Source: Patescibacteria group bacterium | GTDB taxonomy: Bacteria; Patescibacteriota; Minisyncoccia; UBA6257; HR35 | NCBI GenBank assembly: GCA_025060085.1 | Contig: JANXCM010000007.1 | Span: 1 to 20,229, forward strand | Direction of reading: 5' to 3' | DNA: 20,229 nucleotides | Shown: positions 14,901-20,229 of the stretch, one piece after another | Position numbering within the stretch: the stretch's first letter is position 1 | How the letters are laid out: each line of letters starts with the position of its first letter | Position numbers and translations under genes: made by a program | Notes under the pieces: generated by a model | The model's input: the letters and a program-made list of their open reading frames with translations, nothing else | Databases searched by the model: none | What the model was told of the DNA's origin: nothing

Positions 14901-15189
14901 CGATTGGAGTTTAGGTTTGATGAAAGTTACGAAAGATTTTGATTTAGTTTGGATAAAATATTATGGAGGTCAAAGTAGAGATGAAATAAGCTTCGGTTCT
15001 TCAATTGTTGAAGCTTACGAGGCCGGTTATTTAATTGGTGGTTATAATGGGAGCAATCGAAATGCTTGGCTCCTGAAAGTGAGTTATAATGGAGATTGTT
15101 TAGGTTGCTTTCGTCTAGGTTATTTAGAAAAAATTTTTGATAGCTTAAAGAATAATCTGGCTAATTTTTTAAATTTAATTCTTCGATGA
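11920..15189 (+). CDS. Prepilin-headed surface protein with two beta-propellers
   Basis: A 1089-residue protein that starts in the ATGA overlap with the gene before, so the two are almost certainly co-translated. The class III signal is MKKG then FTLIEILIIISLIAILA (Phe at mature +1, Glu at +5). The head (about 35-200) closely matches that of its neighbour: SPDLDGP, NGEGWLPI, LPIDPINALN, YELNAKFE, NDGG. Two sets of seven repeats of about 50 residues follow (about 253-603 and 703-1063). Each repeat has an aliphatic strand like YLLIG or YVIVG, then a [L/I]xKxDxxG-like turn, typical of propeller blades. A linker (about 604-690) separates them. Cys243 and Cys694 precede the propellers, and Cys1060/Cys1063 close the second. 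No FN3 modules or C-terminal anchor are seen. The last 29 bases overlap rplT on the other strand. The function is inferred to be surface binding. Confidence 0.9.
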   Translation: MKKGFTLIEILIIISLIAILATLVIYFINPIEIGKRNRDLQRIKDLQSLSWAINTYLSTLDSPDLDGPLYDLTGLDEDNPSIYFSLPFNIAIFNFSTITDAYGTNWKIIQHSSSTNLQNPNGEGWLPINFSEGHNTLPSLPIDPINALNRDNAQKNYFYLYVFKRGTKEYELNAKFESKNFKSQEENDGGSDKEIFEVGNNKCLLAFGTSANVIYGTTTLTSCRESRVDIGLLPGNFIGEDICWNKLFDFYPTRNYIFRNKSGDYLLIGNNFLSNTTSIYLILLDKFGNYKLAREIILNTTTKPINLNYVHQMDNGDYILSYSFKDLNFKASFIVKINQNLNPKWARYYCSFSECTAFEDSIFVTEDNFKNINLVRNVGNNNGFQLINISSSTGEIIAGGNYKYNIPFGRLYSGNKTEDGGFILLGSIGITNTPPAFLAKFDSQNNFEWIKHYQRLSFSSYHLYESPRINFVFQTNDNGYFFTSLYDTNLNTTSYNFVKTDYQGNIEWIKKYNGDYSQINIRKIFQDKENNFWLVINRSNENYLIKLDKDFNKLKEFKITPYDENDDLILNNFYQLDDKRYILLGNLLDSPRYLSLSKVIFARELENIYFEEITNLQIKYYFNLIKFLSENNIFYLKNNLYNIATKNIFSFSNITSSVSEIASFTTSSYAIDSYPLNFTSRLVNINQKILVNQCDDYFSKNLAKNRSIEKMIKIDDGYVIVGKDFSLNPSSFWITKINTNGEIISSNSYRLGDNYLDHKFESITQEGNNFVVIGSYKSELGNLGNPSLSNSSLSIGYIAKFSNNLNILTSASLNFMSELKDIIFDDNHYLIIGFRLDDISPRGIILKVNPNSLNIEFSKTDLLNTKFNSILLDEDKNYLLGGEINNESYLIKVNSSTLTKIFSKSYLVKQGAKEEIKKIIFDKDDNIISLSNLFDPEDNKFKIVLRKINPNDGEVIKENIINNYFYSRDIILDYNDNFLISGYLPLKQEGKFFSDWSLGLMKVTKDFDLVWIKYYGGQSRDEISFGSSIVEAYEAGYLIGGYNGSNRNAWLLKVSYNGDCLGCFRLGYLEKIFDSLKNNLANFLNLILR
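14260..14302 (+). repeat. Short tandem direct repeats inside the second prepilin-headed gene
   Basis: The motif CATCTCTTAGTA occurs twice, at 14276-14287 and 14291-14302, a 15-base period that keeps frame. Just before it GGCAATC occurs twice, at 14260-14266 and 14269-14275, a 9-base period. In the protein this is a Gly/Asn/Ser-rich loop in blade 2 of the second propeller (GNLGNPSLSNSSLSIG). It looks like loop lengthening by slippage. Confidence 0.7.
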
Positions 15190-15514
15190 TATTTTCTAAA
15201 ATTTGAGGATAGTTCTCAGCTAATTCAGCTAAAATTTTGCGATTAAGATTAATATTATTTTCTTTTAATTTATGGATAAAAGTACTGTATTTTAAATTAT
15301 GATTTCTTAAAAAAGCATTGATTTGAACTTGCCACAAGCGACGAAAATTTCTTTTTTTTTCTTTTCGACCACGATAAGCTTTTACCCCTGCATGTAAGAT
15401 TGCTTCTTTAGCAAATTTTTTCTTTGACTTTCTTTGCCATTTATATCCTTTAGCTAACTTTAAAATTTTCTTTCTTTTTTTAGTTTTTATTTTTCCTCTT
15501 TTTACTCTAACCAT
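15161..15514 (-). CDS. rplT: Large ribosomal subunit protein bL20
   Basis: bL20 binds 23S rRNA early in assembly of the 50S subunit. The 117-residue length is normal for the family. It has the very basic N-terminal extension (MVRVKRGKIKTKKRKKILK), the AKGYKWQRKSKKKFAKEAILHAG-like region, the RKEKKRNFRRLWQVQINA signature and NRKILAELAENYP at the C-terminus, which normally reads L(D)RKxLAxLAxxxP. It follows topA on the same strand after 17 bases, so it is probably in that transcript. The usual partners infC and rpmI (bL35) are not next to it. The 3' end runs 29 bases into the opposite-strand prepilin gene. No Shine-Dalgarno sequence precedes the ATG. Confidence 0.96.
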   Translation of the reverse strand: MVRVKRGKIKTKKRKKILKLAKGYKWQRKSKKKFAKEAILHAGVKAYRGRKEKKRNFRRLWQVQINAFLRNHNLKYSTFIHKLKENNINLNRKILAELAENYPQILENIIEELNLKN

Positions 15515-15531
15515 TTTTAGATTATTGATAA

Positions 15532-17106
15532 TTATAATTTACTTTTTAATTCTTGCCAAAAATGGATAAGATATTTTTCATAATTTAATTCACCTTGAGC
15601 AATTTGATCTAATTTTTTTTCCATCTCAGCAGTAAAATTTAAATCAATTATTTCAGGGTAAACTTTTTTGAGAAAATCAATTACCTTTATTCCTCTTTCT
15701 GTTGGTTTAAGATAATTTTTTACTTTTTCAATATATTTTCTTTTCAATAGGGTTTTAATTATTTCAGCATAGGTTGATGGTCGGCCAATACCTAAGTCTT
15801 TTAATTTCTTAATTAACGTTGATTCAGTGTAGGGAGATGGTGGCTTTGTTTGCTTTTCGATTAGATTTAATTTTCTAGGAAATAAAATTTCTCCTTCTTG
15901 AAGCGGAGGTAAGTTTTTAAAAGACATTTTAAATGGATAATTTTTTAGAAATCCTTCTCGAATCAAATTTTCGCCCCCAGCTTGAAAAATTAAATTGTCG
16001 TTTTTTTCAGGAGAAATAAAATAATTAATCTTTTCCACTATAGCATTTAAACTACAAGCGGCTAAGGTGTGATCAAATATCAATTCATATATTTTTTTTT
16101 CTTGAGGTGTTAAGTTTAAATCTTTTTTAAGATAAACTGGTCTGATGGCTTCATGAGCTTCTTGGCTAAATCCTTTTTTCCCTTTTCTCGGTGGTGAATA
16201 TTCATCCTGAAGAAAATCCTTTATTTTTTTTAAGAATTCTTGAGAGAGATTAAAACTATCAGTTCGATGATAAGTAATTATTCCTTTTTCATACAAATTT
16301 TGAGCTAAAAACATTGTTGACGATGAAGAAAAATGATGCTTAAGAAAACTTATTCTTTGTAAAAGAGCCGTATCAAGAGGCGTAGGTTTAAAGATAATTT
16401 TTTCTTTTTTATCTATTTTTTTAAGAAAAAATTTTTTATTTTTTAAATTTCGTTCAAGGTTTTTTAAATATTCATATTGGTCTTTTTCAAAATAATTTTT
16501 TTTACCATTTAAAAGATAAGCTTTAAATTGACCAAAATTAACTTCGAGTTGATAATAAATTTCTGGTTTAAATTTATTTATTTCTTCTTCTCGATCAACA
16601 ATTAATCTTAATGCTGCTGATTGAACTCGACCGGCTGATCTACCAATCTTATCTCGCCATAAAATTGGTGAAAGAGTATAACCAACAATTCTGTCTAAAA
16701 ATCTTCTACCTTTTTGAGCTTCAACCAAATTTAAATTTATTTTATCTTTTTGATTTAAAGCTTTACTGAGAGCTTGTTTACTAATTTCATAAAATCTAAT
16801 GCGATAAATTTTTTTCTTCTTTAAATATTGACTAATACTCCAAGCAATAAATTCTCCTTCTCGATCAGGATCAGTTGCTAAATAAATTTCATTGAAATTT
16901 TTAAGAGACGATTTTAATTTTTTTATAAAAGGCCAATTAATTATTTGATAACGATATTCTAACTTATTTTCTTTAAGATAAAGACCAAAATTTTTTTTAG
17001 GCAAATCAATAATATGACCGTAAGAAGCTAATGTTATTACTGATTTCCCTAAAAATTTTTTTATTGTTACTGCTTTTTTAGGTGATTCGACAATTATTAA
17101 TTGCAT
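15532..17106 (-). CDS. topA: DNA topoisomerase I (type IA), minimal form
   Basis: Type IA topoisomerases relax negative supercoils by a single-strand break held on a tyrosine. In its 524 residues the Toprim domain shows VESPKKAVTIKKFLG with Glu7, and DPDREGE at 79-85. SAGRVQSAALRLIVDRE (157-173) and GIITYHRTDS (275-284) follow, with the nucleophile Tyr279; most homologues read TYMRTDS. QEAHEAIRP and the LIKKLKDLGIGRPSTYAEII signature complete the catalytic core. The protein ends at YEKYLIHFWQELKSKL, where the core normally ends, so the C-terminal zinc-finger repeats of larger homologues (E. coli 865 residues) are absent and there is no CxxC motif. It is the first gene of a topA-rplT pair. No Shine-Dalgarno sequence is seen. 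Confidence 0.95.
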   Translation of the reverse strand: MQLIIVESPKKAVTIKKFLGKSVITLASYGHIIDLPKKNFGLYLKENKLEYRYQIINWPFIKKLKSSLKNFNEIYLATDPDREGEFIAWSISQYLKKKKIYRIRFYEISKQALSKALNQKDKINLNLVEAQKGRRFLDRIVGYTLSPILWRDKIGRSAGRVQSAALRLIVDREEEINKFKPEIYYQLEVNFGQFKAYLLNGKKNYFEKDQYEYLKNLERNLKNKKFFLKKIDKKEKIIFKPTPLDTALLQRISFLKHHFSSSSTMFLAQNLYEKGIITYHRTDSFNLSQEFLKKIKDFLQDEYSPPRKGKKGFSQEAHEAIRPVYLKKDLNLTPQEKKIYELIFDHTLAACSLNAIVEKINYFISPEKNDNLIFQAGGENLIREGFLKNYPFKMSFKNLPPLQEGEILFPRKLNLIEKQTKPPSPYTESTLIKKLKDLGIGRPSTYAEIIKTLLKRKYIEKVKNYLKPTERGIKVIDFLKKVYPEIIDLNFTAEMEKKLDQIAQGELNYEKYLIHFWQELKSKL

Positions 17107-17148
17107 TTTGATTTAAATTGAAATAAATTTTAAATTTTTTATCTCATA

Positions 17149-17177
17149 TTGCCTCGCTAATAATGATGGTTTAAAAT
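17149..17177 (+). promoter_or_regulatory. Candidate promoter for mnmA with an almost leaderless start
   Basis: In the 78-base divergent gap between topA and mnmA, TTGCCT at 17149-17154 is followed after exactly 17 bases by TAAAAT at 17172-17177. This is a reasonable sigma-70-type pair. Transcription would begin about seven bases later, at or beside the mnmA ATG at 17185, giving a leaderless or nearly leaderless message. The evidence is motif spacing only, in AT-rich DNA. Confidence 0.35.
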
Positions 17178-17184
17178 TTATTTT

Positions 17185-18294
17185 ATGAAAAAAATAAAAA
17201 AACAAAAAGTAGCTGTTTTAATGTCAGGGGGAGTTGATTCTTCAGTATCTGCTTTGCTCTTAAATAATAAGTATGAAGTGTTGGGTTTACATTTAAAAAT
17301 TTCTAAATTTTGCAATCCTCAAGATGAATTAGATGCTAGGTTGGTAGCTGAAAAATTAAATTTTCCTATTTATACCTTAGATATTAGCGAAGATTATCAA
17401 AAAACAATTACTTTAGAAACAATTAAAGAATACTCAGTTGGTTTTACCCCCAACCCTGATGTTCTTTGTAATAGCAAAATTAAATTCGGTTTAGTTTTAG
17501 AATTTATAAAAAAATTGAATATTTCTCAAATAGCCACCGGACACTATGCTAAAATAATAAATTTTAATAATCAAAAACTTATTGCGGTAGCTAAAGATGT
17601 CAATAAAGATCAAACCTATTTTCTTTGGCAAATTTCTAAAAAAAATATTAAAAATATCATTTTTCCTATAGGTAATTATTTAAAAAGCGAAGTTCGGGAA
17701 ATAGCTTTTCGGAATAACTTTCCGAATTCTTTCAAAAAAGATAGCCAAGGAATATGCTTTTTAGGAAAAATTAAATTATCAGATTTTTTGAAGGAATATT
17801 TACCGATCTATAAAGGAATAATAAAAGACAGTCAAGGGAAAATAATAGGTTATCATTCTGGTTATTATTTTTTTACTGAAGGACAAAGGCATGGTTTGAA
17901 TATTAATCGAGCAAATGGTCCTTATTATTTAGCCTTGAAGGATAAAAAGAAAAATATTTTAATTGTTGCCAAAGAAGGAGATGATCTTTTATTCACTTCA
18001 AGGATTAAATTAAAGAAAATAAATATTTTAGTTTCTAATGAGATTTTTAACAAAGTCGTGAAAGATAAAAATTTAATTAATGTTTTAATTCGATGTCGTT
18101 ATCGCCAACCTTTAATAAGAGCCAAGTTTGATCTTAAAAATAAAATAGTTGAATTTGAAGAACCATTAAAAAATATTGCTTTAGGACAAAGTGCAGTATT
18201 TTATTTAGAAGGTGGGGAAATTGATGATTCATTAAAAAATGAAATTATTTTATTAGGTGGGGGGATTATTATTAAGAAATATTATTATCATTAA
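17185..18294 (+). CDS. mnmA: tRNA-specific 2-thiouridylase MnmA
   Basis: MnmA adds sulfur to C2 of U34 in tRNA-Lys, tRNA-Glu and tRNA-Gln, using ATP and a relayed persulfide. The 369-residue length is usual. The PP-loop SGGVDSSVSALLL begins at Ser14. The two catalytic cysteines are present: Cys95 in PNPDVLCNSKIKF and Cys191 in DSQGICFLG. GHYAKI (119-124), KDQTYFLWQI and FTEGQRHGLNI are further family signatures. A C-terminal beta-barrel with RCRYRQPLIRA and the closing GQSAVFY...GGGII stretch completes it. The gene begins after a divergent gap from topA and is followed 28 bases later by alaS on the same strand. The upstream region has no Shine-Dalgarno sequence. Confidence 0.96.
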   Translation: MKKIKKQKVAVLMSGGVDSSVSALLLNNKYEVLGLHLKISKFCNPQDELDARLVAEKLNFPIYTLDISEDYQKTITLETIKEYSVGFTPNPDVLCNSKIKFGLVLEFIKKLNISQIATGHYAKIINFNNQKLIAVAKDVNKDQTYFLWQISKKNIKNIIFPIGNYLKSEVREIAFRNNFPNSFKKDSQGICFLGKIKLSDFLKEYLPIYKGIIKDSQGKIIGYHSGYYFFTEGQRHGLNINRANGPYYLALKDKKKNILIVAKEGDDLLFTSRIKLKKINILVSNEIFNKVVKDKNLINVLIRCRYRQPLIRAKFDLKNKIVEFEEPLKNIALGQSAVFYLEGGEIDDSLKNEIILLGGGIIIKKYYYH

Positions 18295-18322
18295 AAAATA
18301 TTTAAAAAAAATTTAATCTGAA

Positions 18323-19603
18323 ATGATTACTTCCGAAGAAGTAAGAAAACTATTTATCAATTTTTTTGAAAAAAGAGGTCATAAAAATATACCTTCTTCT
18401 TCTTTAATTCCTAGCGATGATCTATCTGTTCTTCTAATTCCTGCCGGTATGCAGCCATTAAAAAAATATTTTACGGGTGAAAAAAATGCTCTTAATGATT
18501 TCGGTACTCAAAGGTTAATTTCTATTCAAAAATGTTTCCGAACAACGGATATTGATGAAATTGGTGATGAAAGACATTTAACTTTTTTTGAAATGTTAGG
18601 TAATTTTTCTTTCAGCCCTGTAGGTTCAGATGATCCAAGTGATTATTCTAATTCAGGATATTTTAAAAAATCAGCCATTTATTGGGCATACGAATTTTTA
18701 ATTCAAGAATTAGGTTTAAAAATTGACTATGTGAGTATTTTTAAAGGAGAAAACAATATTCCACTTGATGAAGAAGCTAAAAAAATCTGGCTTTCCTTAG
18801 GTTTATCAGAAGATCAGATTAAATTATTTGGGCGAGAAGATAATTTTTGGGGACCAACTGGCGATGAAGGACCTTGTGGTCCAACCACTGAAATTTATGT
18901 TGATAATATTGAAATTTGGAATTTAGTTTTTAATGAATATTATCAGGAAAAGAATGGTGTTTTAAGAAAATTAAATCTCAGAGGTGTTGATACTGGGATG
19001 GGATTGGAAAGATTAATGAAAGTTATTCAAAAAACTGAAACAATTTTTGAAACAGATCTCTTTGAGCCCTTAAGGATAACTCTTCTAAATTTAAAATCAG
19101 ATATTAATCAACGAGACTTGAGAATCATTTTAGATCACTTAAGAAGTAGTGTATTTTTAATTAGCGACGGAGTTTTACCTAGTAATTTAGAAAGGGGTTA
19201 TATTTTAAGAAGAATTTTAAGAAGATTAATGTTGAAATTAGTAAAATATAATTTACTCGATTATTTAGATCAATTAGTTTTAGCAGTTAAAAATAAATTT
19301 AATTCTATTTATGAAAACCTCAATAATTATGATAAAATAATAAATGTAATTAAAGGAGAATTTGTTAGTTTTGAAAAAACTCTCAGAAGAGGATTAAACA
19401 AGTTTGATAGAATTGTTGTTTACCGCAATCGCGAAGAAATGATCGAAAAATTGTTTATAATGTTTTCTTCTTACGGATTGCCCCTTGATATCTCTGCTGA
19501 AATATTAAAAGAGAGAGGTGTTTTTTTAGATAATAAAGATCTAGAATTATTCCAAATATTATTCAAAAAACATCAAGAAGTTTCAAGGCCAACTAATGAG
19601 TGA
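18323..19603 (+). CDS. alaS: Alanyl-tRNA synthetase, short form without editing and C-Ala domains
   Basis: This class II enzyme charges tRNA-Ala. The catalytic core is intact: RKLFINFFEKRGH near the start, PAGMQPLKKYFTG (40-52), motif 2 from QKCFRTTDIDEIGDE to HLTFFEMLGNFSF, WGPTGDEGPCGPTTEIY (176-192), and motif 3 DTGMGLERL (223-231). The tRNA-recognition helices follow, with DHLRSSVFLISDG and LERGYILRRILRRL. A short Asp/Ser-rich insert (about 99-111) separates NFSF from GYFKK. The protein stops at residue 426, after KKHQEVSRPTNE. Most bacterial AlaRS (about 870 residues) continue there into the editing domain with its HxxxH zinc site and then C-Ala. The next gene starts eight bases before the stop, so the end looks genuine. 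The E. coli fragment of 461 residues is known to aminoacylate alone. The editing function must be elsewhere or missing. Confidence 0.93.
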   Translation: MITSEEVRKLFINFFEKRGHKNIPSSSLIPSDDLSVLLIPAGMQPLKKYFTGEKNALNDFGTQRLISIQKCFRTTDIDEIGDERHLTFFEMLGNFSFSPVGSDDPSDYSNSGYFKKSAIYWAYEFLIQELGLKIDYVSIFKGENNIPLDEEAKKIWLSLGLSEDQIKLFGREDNFWGPTGDEGPCGPTTEIYVDNIEIWNLVFNEYYQEKNGVLRKLNLRGVDTGMGLERLMKVIQKTETIFETDLFEPLRITLLNLKSDINQRDLRIILDHLRSSVFLISDGVLPSNLERGYILRRILRRLMLKLVKYNLLDYLDQLVLAVKNKFNSIYENLNNYDKIINVIKGEFVSFEKTLRRGLNKFDRIVVYRNREEMIEKLFIMFSSYGLPLDISAEILKERGVFLDNKDLELFQILFKKHQEVSRPTNE

Positions 19604-20229
19604 AGAAAGAGATTATCTTTATTTAAAAGGAACAGAAGAATTAGGTGAAGTAATTGATGCTTTAAAGGAAATTTCAGCGAAAGAAATTATTATTGTTGTT
19701 CCTCGAAATACAAAATGTTTTTTAAATGCTACCAATGTCTCTCTTTTAGCTTCTGAAATATCGAAATTAAAAAAGAAAGTTTATATTGATAGTGATGATG
19801 AAAGAATTATTTCTTTAGCAAAGTCTCACGGTCTTAATATTTTTTTAAGTGAATATGGAATAGAAGAAGCCACTCGGATAGTGACCGATATTTTACCTCC
19901 TCAAAAGGTTAAACCCTATATAAGGAAAGTTGTTAATCAAAATGAATTAAGCACTAAAAAATCTTCTCCTAAAGCTAAAACTTTTCTAAATAAAATTTTA
20001 ATTTTTACTCTTTTTCTTATTGTTATCTTGATTGGCTATTACTTTTTGACTAATAATTTAGCTTCAGCTAATTTAGTGATTACCCTTAAGACAGAAAAAC
20101 ATCCAATTGATGATTTTCTTACTCTTTCTGCTAATATTTCTGAACCTAATTTAGAAAAAGGAATTTTGCCGGCTGAATATATTGAAATTGAGAAAAATCA
20201 TTCTCTTCGACAAAAGACAACTGGAATAA
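19596..20229 (+). CDS. Membrane-anchored protein of unknown function, N-terminal part (3' end outside window)
   Basis: The ATG at 19596 overlaps the alaS stop by eight bases, and the frame stays open to the window edge (211 codons). AAGG seven bases before the ATG is a weak Shine-Dalgarno-like match. Residues 1-90 look like an alpha/beta cytoplasmic domain: KGTEELGEVIDALKE, EIIIVVPRNTK, LLASEISKLKKKVYIDSDDE, AKSHGLNIFLSEYG. A Lys/Ser/Pro-rich linker follows, then one membrane helix (about 134-150, ILIFTLFLIVILIGYYF) and the start of an exterior beta-rich domain (NLVITLKTEKHP..., GILPAEYIEIEK, ...KTTG). I recall this layout from CPR genomes, where the exterior half is sometimes annotated as baseplate-J-like. 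That name would be a guess here. The function is unknown. Confidence 0.8.
   Translation, partial: MSEERDYLYLKGTEELGEVIDALKEISAKEIIIVVPRNTKCFLNATNVSLLASEISKLKKKVYIDSDDERIISLAKSHGLNIFLSEYGIEEATRIVTDILPPQKVKPYIRKVVNQNELSTKKSSPKAKTFLNKILIFTLFLIVILIGYYFLTNNLASANLVITLKTEKHPIDDFLTLSANISEPNLEKGILPAEYIEIEKNHSLRQKTTGI

Noticed and set aside
5832..15189. The giant-gene block as an island integrated at tRNA-Glu
   Set aside because: The block faces the 5' end of the tRNA, whereas integrases normally use the 3' end. No integrase, repeated tRNA fragment or direct-repeat boundary is seen, and codon and base use look like the neighbours by eye.
18323..20229. alaS broken by a frameshift, with the editing domain in another frame downstream
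   Set aside because: No HxxxH editing-domain motif is visible in the 626 bases after the stop. That stretch is a continuous different protein whose start overlaps alaS.
1..20229. Alternative code with UGA as glycine (Gracilibacteria/SR1)
   Set aside because: TGA ends the first giant gene (11921-11923) and alaS (19601-19603), each with the next gene starting across the stop. Glycines inside the genes use ordinary codons.

Overview
The window is a strongly AT-rich, very tightly packed piece of a bacterial chromosome. The most likely source is the Candidate Phyla Radiation (Patescibacteria), probably near the Parcubacteria. This is inferred from four things: trimmed-down housekeeping enzymes (an alanyl-tRNA synthetase of only 426 residues, a topoisomerase I of 524 residues without zinc fingers); a membrane protein with a Cys-rich motif I associate with these genomes; a run of large surface proteins with prepilin-type N-termini; and starts that mostly lack a Shine-Dalgarno sequence. 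UGA is a normal stop: it ends both alaS and the first prepilin-headed gene, each with the next gene starting across it. That argues against the UGA=Gly groups (Gracilibacteria, SR1/Absconditabacteria).

Layout. 1-581 (+): the 3' part of the RNase III gene, then a CAT-anticodon tRNA. 585-2997 (-): an envelope operon read right to left: a membrane protein with a Cys-rich motif, a RodA/FtsW peptidoglycan polymerase, and a membrane-anchored cupredoxin-fold protein that has lost two copper ligands. 3067-4404 (+): murC. 4387-5903 (-): tRNA-Glu(CTC) followed by metG; the 3' ends of metG and murC overlap. 6086-15189 (+): two genes overlapping by four bases that encode enormous prepilin-headed proteins (1945 and 1089 residues), over 9 kb in all. 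15161-17106 (-): topA then rplT. 17185 to the end (+): mnmA, the short alaS and the start of a membrane-anchored protein that continues past the window.

How the genes fit together. murC makes a cytoplasmic peptidoglycan precursor and RodA/FtsW polymerises lipid II, so cell-wall synthesis sits on both sides of a 69-base divergent gap. metG, alaS, mnmA, rplT, rnc and the two tRNAs are translation and RNA-processing functions. The most unusual content is the 6086-15189 operon. Each protein starts with a class III (type IV pilin) signal and shares one globular head of about 195 residues. The first then carries two HYDIN/ASH-like domains, about ten fibronectin-III-like modules and one apparent seven-bladed beta-propeller. 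The second carries two apparent seven-bladed propellers. I infer that they are pilus-associated or membrane-held adhesins, possibly for attachment to a host cell.

Intergenic space is minimal. The longest gap is the AT-rich 182 bases at 5904-6085 between the divergent tRNA-Glu and the first prepilin gene. No CRISPR array, insertion sequence, rRNA or clear intrinsic terminator was seen.
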